Source of the DNA: Pseudoduganella lutea
GTDB taxonomy: Bacteria; Pseudomonadota; Gammaproteobacteria; Burkholderiales; Burkholderiaceae_D
Assembly: GCF_004209755.1 (NCBI RefSeq)
Contig: NZ_CP035913.1
Location: forward strand, 6,572,001 to 6,636,000
Reading direction: 5' to 3'
DNA length: 64,000 bases
A program made the translations under genes and the position numbers. The notes under the pieces were generated by a model. The model was not told the origin of the DNA and made no database searches. It was given only the letters and a program-made list of their open reading frames with translations. Below, one piece after another: positions 43,520 through 52,361 of this stretch (positions within the stretch are counted from its first letter, which is position 1; each line of letters opens with the position of its first letter).

Positions 43520-43720
43520 TCACAGCTTTTCCATCTCATCTATCGGGCTTTCCCGACGCACGCTACGGCTTCCTAGCACACGGTTGACTACCGTCGTCGG
43601 AACGCCTACTTTAAGCATGTACTCTTTTGCCTCCTGTTCACCAAGCATCTCGTGGAACACAAGCCCAACTTCAACCCGCTGCGAAGTTAATTTGTCTTTT
43701 CTTTCCTTTGCCACCTTCAT
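43520..43720 (-). CDS. Small protein of the same family as 33910-34092
   Basis: A 66-residue protein with a basic start (MKVAKERKDKLTSQR) and EYMLKVGVPTTVVNRVLGSRSVRR. This aligns with FLIREGVPRSVIARVLLAGKPSR of the other member. The 'VGVP..V..RVL' part may be a helix-turn-helix, but that is only a guess from shape. Confidence 0.6.
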   Translation of the reverse strand: MKVAKERKDKLTSQRVEVGLVFHEMLGEQEAKEYMLKVGVPTTVVNRVLGSRSVRRESPIDEMEKL

Positions 43721-43823
43721 CCCAACAAGTAGTTCCTTTGAGAAATTTTACATGCAAAATTCTTATCCAAAGCATGAAATTATTTCATCATGGCAAATTA
43801 ACATTTATGCCTGAGTGCAAGTG

Positions 43824-44060
43824 TCAGGGCCTGCGAGCGGCAGGTTGCGTTGGGTCCTGCAATCGTCCAGCCTGAAGCCGGCCGGGGTCGCCCGGCGTGG
43901 TAGTCGCATAGCGCAGGACAACTACGTGGCCGCCGGCGTCGTGCCGCTTCCATAGGTTGGCCTCGTCCGCCAGCGCGAATGGGGCCTGCGACGACAATCC
44001 GACCGCGAGGCCGATGATCAGTGAACGTAACAGGGTAGATATGCTGGGCAATGATCTAGT
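43824..44060 (-). pseudogene. Histidine phosphatase family remnant
   Basis: Minus frame: a signal-like hydrophobic stretch (LLRSLIIGLAVGLSSQAPFA), then LADEANLWKRHDAGGHVVVL, RYATTTPGDPG. The catalytic motif is normally LRHATTxP; here the His is Tyr. The next coding frame, FRLDDCRTQRNL, is in another register, so the gene is both frameshifted and truncated. Confidence 0.75.
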
Positions 44061-44208
44061 TTCCACTTGTGCGAACGGCAGCTTTGGGGCAAGCGGTCGC
44101 ACGCAGGCGGGCAGTAATTGCTAGGCCGCATACCACGGTAGCAGCGCAGTTGTTTGGGGCTTCGTAGGCGGGTGGCTTTTTCAGGTCTGACGCGAGGACT
44201 TCACGGGC

Positions 44209-44238
44209 AAAAAAATAGCCGGCTCTGGGCCGGCTAAA
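44209..44238 (-). terminator. Strong hairpin terminator without an assigned gene
   Basis: On the minus strand TAGCCGGC...GCCGGCTA is followed by TTTTTTT. It would end a minus-strand transcript coming from above 44240, where I recognise no gene. Confidence 0.75.
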
Positions 44239-45170
44239 TCTAGTTCTTTGGAGGAGCTAGAGGAGACATATGCATCCTCTCACTCAATAGATTGCAAAGC
44301 CAATTTATTCTAGCGATACCGTTTATCATCAAAACAGATATCCCGTCACATGCTTGTCATTAGGATATCGCGACCAGTATGAGCCCTGCTGGACCGGATT
44401 GCCGCAAGAATGATCGAGCCTCGTTCTGCGGGTTGCGCCATACCTGGCCGTGGCCAGCACCCTGGGCTGCGGTCAGCTGATCACCAACCTCTTGCACACG
44501 CTGCATATTTCCGCTGCCGCCGCTGATGGGAGGTCGTCCATAGATTCATGCTTTGACGGCACTCGATTACCGCATTTCGTCTGTAGGGGAAATCCTTCGA
44601 GCGCGGCAACGCCGGCCTGTGCCATTGCGGCGCCTGAGGCCGCGCGGGAGGCACTGCTAAGCATGTGGAACTTCGTGTGGTGGCGCGGGCTAGTCATCCA
44701 AAGTACATACATTTCATTTTTTGGATGGGTGGAGGATCTCCCTATTATATGATCCGGTGATCTTACCTGCTGTTGCGGCAGGATTGTGCCCGCGCCGTAT
44801 CACGCGACAGACGCTCTCGAGATTTGCGCTCGCGGTACTCAAAGGGTGCCCGTTGCAATGCATGCTCCTGATGTGCTTGCGTAACGCACGCTCGCGAACC
44901 GACGTTCGACCACAATACTTACCTTCTCGCTCATTTCGTGATGTCATCTCAAAGGATATTTTCGATCGCCTCATAGAATTATCCGTACAGAACTCCTCAG
45001 CCGCCGCACCCTACCGCTGGGAAACGCTCAGCAATCGAGCGCCTGCCCTCATCGTTGGACGCGAGATAGCAACTGCCTTGCATGATAACTCCAATTATCA
45101 CTCAAGGGTTTTTGATGGTTTTCGGCGTGGAACGCGCGTAGGATAGATGTTTTTCCTATTGAGGATCCGC
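44239..45170. other. 0.93-kb stretch without a recognised gene
   Basis: Frames on both strands (plus 44450-44752, plus 44721-45146, minus 44473-44712) are unremarkable, with no ribosome site or known motif. The terminator at 44209-44238 suggests a lost minus-strand gene. Nothing else seen. Confidence 0.45.
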
Positions 45171-46268
45171 ATGACCGATCAAGACCCCCCGCCTGCGGAA
45201 GAAGAGAAAGCTGCGCAACAGGTTGCGCTTCTCGCTCTGGCTGCCCAGACAGTAGCTCTGCAGGTGCCGCCAGAACATTCTCAGACGCAGCAGTACTGGA
45301 TGACCAGAGCGATGGAAGCCTACCGGCGCGTGCCCGATCGCTACCAGCAGATCCTGGGCATTGGCCTGGCGATCGAAGCGCTGCACCTGCAGCAGGAGCA
45401 GGACCTCGAGACAACACTCGCCGACGAAACCCTTAGCAGGTCGCTACTGAAGCTCACCTGCATGGCGCGGGACGCTGTCGATCACGTCAAGGATCGTGAG
45501 CCAGTGGATGCGCTCGGTGCCCTGTGCGGACTCGATGGTCCGCCCAATGCCAGTGTGCTAAGGGAGCACGTCAGGACGCAGCTACAGGTAGCGAAATCCT
45601 TGCAAGCCGGTGCAGGTAAAGGGGAGGGTGATGAGGATAATGACCTGTTCGCCGAATCCGTCTCGGACGCCCGGCTGGCGATGATGTCGCGTGAACTTTG
45701 TCGCGACTATGCAGGCCTGTTAGGTGCCGGTGCGATCGCACCGGCGCTCGAGCAGCTTCAGCAAGAGCATGACATCAGTGCGGACACCCTGATCGCGCTT
45801 GCGGCTGCTTCGCCCATGGTGCCAGCCGATCGCGCCCGAATGGTGGGCCAGGCATTGCACGCCGGTCTCAGGGGCGAGTTGGTGCAGGCTTTGTACATAC
45901 TGGTCCCGCAGTTTGACCACATGATCCGCGAAGCGTTGCGTACCGCCTCTGGGGAGATGCGGCAGACATCCTCGATGGCGTCGGTGCCGATTGAGGATCC
46001 ACGCGTTAATAAACTTCTGGGCGAAGGCCTGACGCTTGCGTTCCAGGGCGTCCTGTGTGACGGCGGTGGCGCGGGTCTGCGGCACGTCGTGCTCGAGGGC
46101 CGGGCCGATGAAGAAATCTGCGAGTCGCCGCAGGCCTTGTATGCCTGGTGGCTGATCCTGCAGCTGGTCCTGGAGACGGGGGCGATCGCGCGTGTCAATC
46201 AGTCTGATGCAGTGACTGCGGTGTCAGTGAATGCCGCCGCGGCCGGAGGAGACGGAGGGCACGACTGA
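45171..46268 (+). CDS. DUF4209-type protein next to two recombinases
   Basis: A 365-residue soluble protein, MTDQDPPPAEEEKAAQQV at the start, with GAGG upstream. Residues about 210-260 carry the DUF4209 pattern: DTLIALAAASPMVPADRARM, GQALHAGLRGELVQAL, YILVPQFDHMIREALR. The rest is acidic and helical. The family's function is unknown. It is separated from the recombinase gene by one base, so both are surely co-transcribed. Confidence 0.75.
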   Translation: MTDQDPPPAEEEKAAQQVALLALAAQTVALQVPPEHSQTQQYWMTRAMEAYRRVPDRYQQILGIGLAIEALHLQQEQDLETTLADETLSRSLLKLTCMARDAVDHVKDREPVDALGALCGLDGPPNASVLREHVRTQLQVAKSLQAGAGKGEGDEDNDLFAESVSDARLAMMSRELCRDYAGLLGAGAIAPALEQLQQEHDISADTLIALAAASPMVPADRARMVGQALHAGLRGELVQALYILVPQFDHMIREALRTASGEMRQTSSMASVPIEDPRVNKLLGEGLTLAFQGVLCDGGGAGLRHVVLEGRADEEICESPQALYAWWLILQLVLETGAIARVNQSDAVTAVSVNAAAAGGDGGHD

Positions 46269-46269
46269 C

Positions 46270-48060
46270 ATGGCGCAAAACACCCACGTTCTGCTCCCAG
46301 ATGAGACGTTTACGCGCGCTGACTACACAGCGCTGCGTGCGTACTGCCTGAAGCTGCCGATTGAGCGCATTGCGAGTCTGTACTACGGTGAGGACAGCCC
46401 CCAGGTGGAAGAAGGACTGGAGCGGTTTTTGATTCGCATGCGTGACCTCCTAGTCGAGCGGGCGATTGAAAACCAGCCCGCTTTCGCGACGGCGCTGACG
46501 CATGCCCGCAAGACCGGCAACATCAGCGCCAAGGCCCTTGATATCCTGATCCAGGCCGCGGACCTGAAGGCGCCGGTACCAAGCCGTGAAGACGCGATCG
46601 GTAAATGGCTTAGACCGCGTACCGTGCGATCGCTACGTGGCGACGGCATCGACACGCTGGGCGCCTTCGCTGACTTCGTTAACGAGCGTGGCGAAGCGTG
46701 GTGGCGAGGTATTCCACGCCTCGGTGCGAAGCGCGCAGTGATTCTGATGACCTGGTTGCGGCAGCATAAGACGCTGGGTGACATCAACCCGGCGCCGCGG
46801 CGTGTCGCGCAGATGCCGGCATATGAGCTGCTCGATCCTGAGCGCACCAGCACGCTCAAGCCTTTGGGGACGTTTTGTCTGCCGGTGAACCTGGATGGTC
46901 AGTTTGGTGTGAACCGGTCGTCCACGTTCTGCTTCATCACGGCGATGGACGATCTCGCGGCCATCGACTGTTACCTGGCGCGGTTTGAGCATCAGCCGCA
47001 TACGCTGCGCGCCTACCGCAAGGAGCTGGAGCGGCTCGTGCTATGGAGCGTGCACGTGGCGAAAAAGCCTGTGTCGTCGCTGCTGGTTGACGACTGTGAA
47101 TCGTATAAACGATTTATACAGGCGCCGAATAGGGCGTTCTGTGGACGGACCGCGCAGCGGGGCAGTGCACTGTGGCGGCCCTTTGCCGAGAAGCCAATGA
47201 CGGCCTCGTCGCAGCGCTACGCAGTGCAGGTGCTGCGTGCGGCCTTTAACTACCTGGTGAAGGTCCGCTACCTGGCCGGCAACCCATGGGAGGCTGTGCG
47301 GGATCCGCAGGTCATACAGCTGATCAACCCGATTAAAGTTGAGCGGGCACTGCCGCCAGAGAGCTGGGAGACGCTGGTAGAAACACTGCGGCGCCGCGGT
47401 GAGGTGCAGGACAACCGGCAGGACCGTATCGCTCTGGCGGCGCTTCTCCTGATGGGCGATTCAGGCCTTCGGCGTAGTGAGGTTGTGCGCGTGCTACGCG
47501 CTGACCTCCGTCCAAGCGAACACGTTCATGGCGTATGGATGATGACGACCTTGGGTAAGCGGAACAAGCAGCGGCTGGTACCGGTCAGTCCTCGGACAAT
47601 TGTCGCGTTGCGCAAGCACTGGGCGGATCACGGACTGGATCTGTATGACCCGGCAGAACAGGAACGGCCGCTGTTGGTGCCGCTGACTGTACCACCGACC
47701 GGAGCGGCGCTCGCGCGTCACCAGCATCGTGAGGATACTGCTGTGCAGGGATACTCCGTCAATGCAGTCTATGCGCTCGTCAAGACAGCATTAAGCCGCG
47801 TAAAAGAGGAGCTCTTGGCTCTGAGCGCAGAGATGCCAGACGAGATGACGGTCGAGCAGATTGAAACGATGGCTGCCGCCAGTCCGCATGCGTTCCGGCA
47901 CACGTTCGGGACCGTCGCCGTCGAGCAGGGTATGTCTCAGGCAGTTGTGCAGGACGTAATGGGGCATGCAGACTCGTCGACCACTAAGCTTTACAGCAAA
48001 AGTAGGGCGAAGCACATTGCCGAGGAAGCGGCTCGCTTTTACGCGCAGGACAACAAGTAG
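46270..48060 (+). CDS. Large tyrosine recombinase with N-terminal DUF3701-type domain
   Basis: A 596-residue protein. The first ~200 residues fit the phage-integrase-associated DUF3701 region (helical; RGDGIDTLGAFADFVNERG, then WWRGIPRLGAKRA). The core-binding domain follows, then the catalytic domain with GDSGLRRSEVVRVL (Arg), SPHAFRHTFGT (His-x-x-Arg), MGHADSSTTKLYS (His and Tyr). The catalytic set is complete. These integrases are found in mobile islands of betaproteobacteria. Acts on DNA in the cytosol. Confidence 0.9.
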   Translation: MAQNTHVLLPDETFTRADYTALRAYCLKLPIERIASLYYGEDSPQVEEGLERFLIRMRDLLVERAIENQPAFATALTHARKTGNISAKALDILIQAADLKAPVPSREDAIGKWLRPRTVRSLRGDGIDTLGAFADFVNERGEAWWRGIPRLGAKRAVILMTWLRQHKTLGDINPAPRRVAQMPAYELLDPERTSTLKPLGTFCLPVNLDGQFGVNRSSTFCFITAMDDLAAIDCYLARFEHQPHTLRAYRKELERLVLWSVHVAKKPVSSLLVDDCESYKRFIQAPNRAFCGRTAQRGSALWRPFAEKPMTASSQRYAVQVLRAAFNYLVKVRYLAGNPWEAVRDPQVIQLINPIKVERALPPESWETLVETLRRRGEVQDNRQDRIALAALLLMGDSGLRRSEVVRVLRADLRPSEHVHGVWMMTTLGKRNKQRLVPVSPRTIVALRKHWADHGLDLYDPAEQERPLLVPLTVPPTGAALARHQHREDTAVQGYSVNAVYALVKTALSRVKEELLALSAEMPDEMTVEQIETMAAASPHAFRHTFGTVAVEQGMSQAVVQDVMGHADSSTTKLYSKSRAKHIAEEAARFYAQDNK

Positions 48061-48456
48061 GCAACCCATCAGGCAGTCAACCCCCGGTCTGGCTAACATT
48101 AATTGCCCTCTACGAAAGCCAGGTCGATTCAGCTAGTGCGCAAACGCATAGTTCAACAGTTCCCCACAGATGCCTGTTACACGGGCATTCCGTAAAGCGC
48201 TTTTTAAAACAGGTACTTGCGTCCATCGCCTGCAAACAATTCACATGCTTGTACACAGAAACAGGGGACAACTAGCAGGTAGCCAGCAATCGAAGCTTGA
48301 CCCCGAGGACGTTAAACCGTCGAGCTATTAGAACTTTGAGCGTTGCGCCAGCGGCTTTTCCGAGGACCACAGGAAACATGCGGTGGTACACTCGAAAAAG
48401 AGCCTCGACGGTTCTCACTCTGAATAACACCAATTCCTATCTTGTTCAGAGGTCGC
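48061..48456. other. 396-bp region between the two recombinase genes
   Basis: No gene seen. TGGTACAC at 48384-48391 is half of the operator motif at 49128 and 49383, and lies 66 bases before the next gene. CCCCACAGATGCCTGTTACA-type sequence around 48160 shows no clear dyad. A candidate attachment or recombination site would be expected here. Confidence 0.45.
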
Positions 48457-49128
48457 ATGGCACAAGCCACCGTTCTAAAGCCGGGCCAGTACCGGCATCT
48501 TCTGCGCGTCACACGCGCCACCAGTCGCACGCCTGAGCGTGACGCACTTGTCCTTCTGCTCGCTATCCATACGGGCATGCGAATATCCGAGATCGCCCAG
48601 GTCGAGGTTGGCGACTTCCTATTCCCGTCAGGCGCGATTCGCCAAGAGGTTAGTTTGCGGGCGGCCGTGACGAAAGGATGCAGGCAGCGCTGCATCTACC
48701 CGACAAACCGGGAGCTGATCGAGGCGCTCAATGACTACCTGACTCTGCGGCTAGAAAAGCGCTGGCGGATGAGCGACGATTCCAAGAAATATCGCGGTCT
48801 GCGTTCGGATAGCAAGCTGGTCCTTACGTTTAAGGGGTACGGATTTTCGATGAACGTCAAACGACGTGTCAGTTACGCGGGTGAGCAGGTTGATTACGCA
48901 GCCTGCGACGCGCTGCAATCGCACGTTAGCAAGCTATATCGGGACGCTGACATCAAAGGCGGCAGCAGTCATTCCGGGCGCCGCACGATGGCGTCTCGGC
49001 TGCTGGAACAGGGGCATGGTATCGAGACGCTCCAGCTGATGCTGGGACATGCCGAGCTTGAGTGCGTCGATCCGTATCTTGAGGTCTCAAAAGAAAGGCT
49101 TCGACAAGCCTTCGCTGATGTTTTATGA
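48457..49128 (+). CDS. Compact tyrosine recombinase
   Basis: A 223-residue protein starting [16 protein letters not shown], only the catalytic domain plus a short N-terminal arm. [12 protein letters not shown] has the first Arg, [11 protein letters not shown] the His-x-x-Arg, [15 protein letters not shown] the late His and Tyr. The lack of a core-binding domain recalls short integrases such as FimB/FimE and mini-integrases. It stands alone between a 396-bp spacer and a small HTH gene. Confidence 0.88.
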   Translation: MAQATVLKPGQYRHLLRVTRATSRTPERDALVLLLAIHTGMRISEIAQVEVGDFLFPSGAIRQEVSLRAAVTKGCRQRCIYPTNRELIEALNDYLTLRLEKRWRMSDDSKKYRGLRSDSKLVLTFKGYGFSMNVKRRVSYAGEQVDYAACDALQSHVSKLYRDADIKGGSSHSGRRTMASRLLEQGHGIETLQLMLGHAELECVDPYLEVSKERLRQAFADVL

Positions 49129-49148
49129 TGGTACACACTGTGTATAAC
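49128..49148. promoter_or_regulatory. Operator-like dyad over the HTH gene promoter
   Basis: ATGGTACACAC-TGTGTATAAC lies 11 bases before the start codon of the HTH gene and overlaps a -10-like TATAAC (49143-49148). The left half is shared with the perfect palindrome at 49383-49403. A repressor binding here would shut off the HTH gene. Confidence 0.7.
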
Positions 49149-49159
49149 TATATGAAATT

Positions 49160-49381
49160 ATGAAAGACCTCTCGCAACAGGAGCTATTGCATACATTAAA
49201 GGACGCAATGGGTTCCACATGGAATGGCGTCTCAGAGCGTACGGGCATTGCTCCCCGCACCATCAAAAGCTATTTACTTCCCGACGATTCTAAGGGGCGG
49301 CGTGGTATGGATAAATTTGTTCGCGAAGCTGTCGAAAAGGCACTAGCACAGGAGCAAAAGAAAATCAAAAAGAGCGCTTGA
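49160..49381 (+). CDS. Small HTH regulator (probable autorepressor)
   Basis: A 73-residue protein starting MKDLSQQELLHTLKDAMGS. The helix-turn-helix is WNGVSERTGIAPRTIKSYL, as in small phage-like or plasmid repressors; the tail is lysine-rich. There is no ribosome site and the -10 lies about 12 bases upstream, so the mRNA may be leaderless. Matching operator sites lie just before and just after the gene, so it probably binds both and controls itself and the next gene. Confidence 0.75.
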   Translation: MKDLSQQELLHTLKDAMGSTWNGVSERTGIAPRTIKSYLLPDDSKGRRGMDKFVREAVEKALAQEQKKIKKSA

Positions 49382-49406
49382 CATGGTACACATTGTGTAC
49401 CATTAT
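49378..49406 (+). promoter_or_regulatory. Promoter with an operator palindrome in its spacer
   Basis: TTGACA (49378-49383) and CATTAT (49401-49406) are spaced by 17 bases. The 21-bp palindrome at 49383-49403 (arms ATGGTACACA and TGTGTACCAT around a T) fills the spacer. A bound repressor would block the polymerase. It should drive the phosphoribosyltransferase-like gene. Confidence 0.8.
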
Positions 49407-49475
49407 GATGTTCATGGGTGGTGCATATCGCGGGCTAAGGTAGAGGAACATGCACATACGTATCAACATTAGATA

Positions 49476-50219
49476 GTGAAATGGGCAGAAACTGTGCAGA
49501 AAGAATTTTTCCCTCGCGCCTTACGCGCTGGCTGGCCAGCAGAATTCCCTGACGTTGTAATCAATGCATCGGAGACCTCCGTTAAACAGCATCCAGCGTA
49601 TGCAGCAGCAAAGTCAGGCGACGTAGAGGCAGCTATGCAACTGGTCATGAGTACGATCAGCGACGATGCGATAGAAACGCTAATCGACATCGGAAGCCCA
49701 TGGGAACCTGTCCTGATCAGCGTGCATGCAGAAGAGCGTGTAGGTGTGAACGCTATTCCTGAGGTCATGGCAGACCTTCTGGGCCATATGTTGGGATGGG
49801 CTGTTGAACGCGACGTTGTCCAGGCAAACGTCGTCAATCATACTGGAGCGAGCGGATTCTCGCGGTTGGCGAAGCAGGCTTTCTTCGAAGGCTCAGTTAA
49901 GCCGGAGGTGTACGTGATCGTCGACGATTTTATCGGGCAAGGAGGCACGATAGCCAACCTCCGTGGCCACATTCATCAACAAGGCGGGCGCGTGCTTTGT
50001 GCAACAACGTTGACTGGCAAAGATCACTCAGCGCTTTTGCATCAAACCTCAGAGCAGCTTCTCGAACTAAGGAACAAACATGGTCAAATCGAAAATTGGT
50101 GGAAAGAGCGTTTCGGCTTCGGATTTGAGTGTCTTACGGCCTCCGAAAGCCGTTACCTCATCAACACTCCAACAAGCGAAAGAATCCGCAATCGCATCGA
50201 AGAATCTAATGCGGAGTAG
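49476..50219 (+). CDS. Phosphoribosyltransferase-like protein
   Basis: A 247-residue protein; GTG at 49476 is the first possible start and there is no strong ribosome site. The PRPP-binding motif is VYVIVDDFIGQGGTIANLRG (about residues 145-165), the type I PRTase 'VDDxxxxGGT' loop. A helix-loop segment NHTGASGFSRLAKQAFFEG lies before it, and a C-terminal YLINTPTSERIRN. The enzyme substrate is unknown; such stand-alone PRTases are sometimes found with recombinases or in DNA-uptake gene sets. Controlled by the operator-promoter upstream. Confidence 0.8.
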   Translation: MKWAETVQKEFFPRALRAGWPAEFPDVVINASETSVKQHPAYAAAKSGDVEAAMQLVMSTISDDAIETLIDIGSPWEPVLISVHAEERVGVNAIPEVMADLLGHMLGWAVERDVVQANVVNHTGASGFSRLAKQAFFEGSVKPEVYVIVDDFIGQGGTIANLRGHIHQQGGRVLCATTLTGKDHSALLHQTSEQLLELRNKHGQIENWWKERFGFGFECLTASESRYLINTPTSERIRNRIEESNAE

Positions 50220-50505
50220 TCGTGAGGTGTCCGGACAATATGTGGTTCGGGGGAGCGCACAGTGCCCATGGGTACCGTCCGAGTATTGTCGCGGGAAGAA
50301 GTCGATTCCTTGCGAGAGACAAAGCGTCAAGTTGCATCACGAGTCTCAAGTGAATTTACGAGCCGAAAGCGGTAGTAGCGGTGTCTGTGCGCCCCAACGC
50401 CGGCCGCGTGTCAGAGCTGACGCTACGGCAATTCTGTGCGAGAAGGGCAGTCATTAGGCAGCGCCTTGCCTGTCCGTCGCAGCTGCCGACACTAAGGAAA
50501 AGGAC

Positions 50506-50694
50506 ATGATGATGAGCGACGATCTCCTGGCAGCGTTCAACGATTTCAACGATGCGGCCTACGCAATTGGCCACTGCCAGCTCGCGCAGGCATCGGCAGC
50601 GCCGCAGCGTCTTGAAGTTGCCCGCAACGCCTTCCACACACTCTTCATGGATGCGGTTAAGGCCGATGCCGCCGCAGGCCGCAAACGTCCGTAA
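50506..50694 (+). CDS. Small hypothetical protein, array gene 1
   Basis: A 62-residue helical protein starting MMMSDDLLAAFNDFNDAA. Upstream reads TAAGGAAAAGGAC, with the GGAAAA signal that recurs through the array. Helices AYAIGHCQLAQASAA and LEVARNAFHTLFMDA look natural. No family. Confidence 0.65.
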   Translation: MMMSDDLLAAFNDFNDAAYAIGHCQLAQASAAPQRLEVARNAFHTLFMDAVKADAAAGRKRP

Positions 50695-50711
50695 TCACCG
50701 AGGAGATCGCC

Positions 50712-50906
50712 ATGAAAATCAACGAACAGTGGTTGGCCGAATCTGCATCCTCTTTTGCGCAACTGATCGAGGGTGCGGATGGGGGAGAAGTCGGCCGCTG
50801 GATGTGGGAAGACATGGATGACACGTGGCGCGCGGCCAGGGGGTTAGGCATCACGCATGCGAATGAGGATGCGTTGGCCGAGGCCGAGGCGTGGCAGAAC
50901 ACTTAA
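50712..50906 (+). CDS. Small hypothetical protein, array gene 2
   Basis: A 64-residue Trp-rich acidic protein with GAGGAG before the ATG. LAESASSFAQLIEGADGG then WMWEDMDDTWRAARGLGI. It is in the same direction as, and 17 bases after, gene 1. Confidence 0.65.
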   Translation: MKINEQWLAESASSFAQLIEGADGGEVGRWMWEDMDDTWRAARGLGITHANEDALAEAEAWQNT

Positions 50907-50916
50907 TCGGAGAACA

Positions 50917-51495
50917 ATGGACGCGGAACTGGCAAAGACAATCGCAGCTTACGGGGGCTTGGGCTTGGGCCTCGTTAATCTCGCTCATTCGATGTACAAA
51001 GACTACTGGCGGAAGGCTCGGCTCGAAGTGTTCGTTGGTGATGCACGTATCCGTACTGAGGTTGATGGATCATATGATATCGAGGTGCCGATACAACTGC
51101 GGGGCAAGGGAGGAACGGTTACGCTCCGATCTGCGGAGATTCGATCCAAAACCTATATTACTCCTGAGCTAAAGCACTCACGTCCGATTGGATTGGTCAT
51201 GGATCACCCAGGTCGCAGTTTGTTAGACGTACCCTTCCAAGATTTCGGCGCTGAATTGGGCCGCAGAAGCGAAGGGGGCTATGAATTTTCGACCCTAAAA
51301 CTAGAGGACAAGGACGCCAAGTTTGTTGTTGTGGCCGAGCGCGTCATCGTGCCCAGGGGACCTGATGGCTATTGGGAGTGGTCGTTAGGAGGCTGGGAGC
51401 TGGTTCTACATCACTCGGCTGGAGAGTCAGCGATACCCTTTGAATTTAAAAGGCACTCCACGGATAAGAACCCCAACCGATATACAGCGAATTAG
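50917..51495 (+). CDS. Hypothetical protein with one membrane segment, array gene 3
   Basis: A 192-residue protein, MDAELAKTIAAYGGLGLGLV at the start (amphipathic or membrane anchor), then a basic RKARLEVFVGDARI and beta-strand rich domain (GSYDIEVPIQLRGKGGTV to GGWELVLHHS). It ends RYTAN. No family recognised. GGAGAAC precedes the ATG. Confidence 0.7.
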   Translation: MDAELAKTIAAYGGLGLGLVNLAHSMYKDYWRKARLEVFVGDARIRTEVDGSYDIEVPIQLRGKGGTVTLRSAEIRSKTYITPELKHSRPIGLVMDHPGRSLLDVPFQDFGAELGRRSEGGYEFSTLKLEDKDAKFVVVAERVIVPRGPDGYWEWSLGGWELVLHHSAGESAIPFEFKRHSTDKNPNRYTAN

Positions 51496-51506
51496 AACGG
51501 AAAAAA

Positions 51507-51698
51507 ATGGAAACCAATGCAGTTGATGACGAAGATTTGTTGGAATTGGAACTTCTCTGGGAGGCCATAGATGAAGAAGGTCGCGGCCGATTGCTGCGGT
51601 TCGCGCAACGCGTAGCGGCTCTGCCAAAGCACATCATTTTAACGCCAGAGCAGGCACAATACATGTCCGATAACGATGCGGACTTTCCGTATAGCTGA
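51507..51698 (+). CDS. Small acidic hypothetical protein, array gene 4
   Basis: A 63-residue protein preceded by AACGGAAAAAA directly before the ATG. METNAVDDEDLLELELLWEA then RGRLLRFAQRVAALP. It looks like a coil plus a helix. No family. Confidence 0.65.
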   Translation: METNAVDDEDLLELELLWEAIDEEGRGRLLRFAQRVAALPKHIILTPEQAQYMSDNDADFPYS

Positions 51699-51718
51699 AC
51701 AGAGGAAAAGTGCGCTAA

Positions 51719-51732
51719 TTCGCGGCCGCGAA
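51719..51732. repeat. GC palindrome between array genes
   Basis: TTCGCGGCCGCGAA, 14-bp perfect palindrome after GAGGAAAAGTG. A second dyad, GGCGCC/AGCGCC, follows at about 51756-51777. Confidence 0.8.
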
Positions 51733-51816
51733 ACTTAATTGATCTGCGCTAAAGTGGCGCCGTAACTAGTCAGCGCCGGGGCAAGCAAAACGGTATAAAC
51801 CGTATCGAAAGAATCT

Positions 51817-52020
51817 ATGCATAAACAAATGTACGAGCTGTCGATTGAGCTTCGCGATGATGGAACGATTGCGATCACACAACCAGCTGGGATAGAAGAG
51901 CCGTCCGTTGTTCTTGTCGCTCCTGAACAGGTCGCCATCGTCGTGGACTGGCTCAACGAGGCTGCTGCAAGAGCGATGACCAAAGGCGTTATGCCGGCCT
52001 CTCGTTCAGGCAACGGCTGA
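51817..52020 (+). CDS. Small hypothetical protein, array gene 5
   Basis: A 67-residue protein, MHKQMYELSIELRDDGTIAI then PSVVLVAPEQVAIVVDWLNE, a beta-beta-helix pattern. No family. Same strand as neighbours. Confidence 0.65.
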   Translation: MHKQMYELSIELRDDGTIAITQPAGIEEPSVVLVAPEQVAIVVDWLNEAAARAMTKGVMPASRSGNG

Positions 52021-52031
52021 GCAACGAAATC

Positions 52032-52262
52032 ATGGCTAAGAAAACCTATTCAGTCGTCGCGATTCGACCTGGCCGGAGACAGGACTACTCGAGATTCAAC
52101 CAAGGTGTGCAGGTGAACGATACCGGTGAACAGCTTCATACTGATTTGCTTTCGCTTAGCGTGACTATCGAGGCAATCAGCAGGACCGATGCGGAAAACA
52201 AAGTGCGCGCCCGGTACCCTGACCATTCAATCGACAGTGCTGCAACCCAGCAACTAGGATGA
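52032..52262 (+). CDS. Small hypothetical protein, array gene 6
   Basis: A 76-residue basic protein starting MAKKTYSVVAIRPGRRQDYS. The rest is VNDTGEQLHTDLLSLSVTI and NKVRARYPDHSIDS. Preceded by AACGAAATC. No family. Confidence 0.65.
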   Translation: MAKKTYSVVAIRPGRRQDYSRFNQGVQVNDTGEQLHTDLLSLSVTIEAISRTDAENKVRARYPDHSIDSAATQQLG

Positions 52263-52282
52263 CGGAAAAATCGTGGCTCCGT

Positions 52283-52298
52283 TTTCGCGGCCGCGAAA
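52283..52298. repeat. GC palindrome, array boundary
   Basis: TTTCGCGGCCGCGAAA, a perfect 16-bp palindrome after GACGGAAAAA. It is followed by GTCATGATGAC and a stretch of CCGGCCGGC-type dyads up to 52340. Confidence 0.85.
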
Positions 52299-52361
52299 CT
52301 GAACCAACCGCGTCATGATGACGCCCGCAACCGGCCGGCAGCCCGTCAAAGAGGTAACAAC

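Noticed and set aside
44450..45146. Plus-strand frames of 100 and 141 codons
   Set aside because: No start signals and no domain; composition looks random.
50080..50457. 125-codon frame overlapping the end of the PRTase-like gene
   Set aside because: The overlapped PRTase C-terminus is coherent and this frame is Ser/Arg-rich without a start signal.
52305..52330. Link between the array palindromes and the IS5-type start at 8985-9005, which share GTCATGATGACGCCC
   Set aside because: In one case it is the transposase start codon region; the match is short and self-complementary, so chance is likely.
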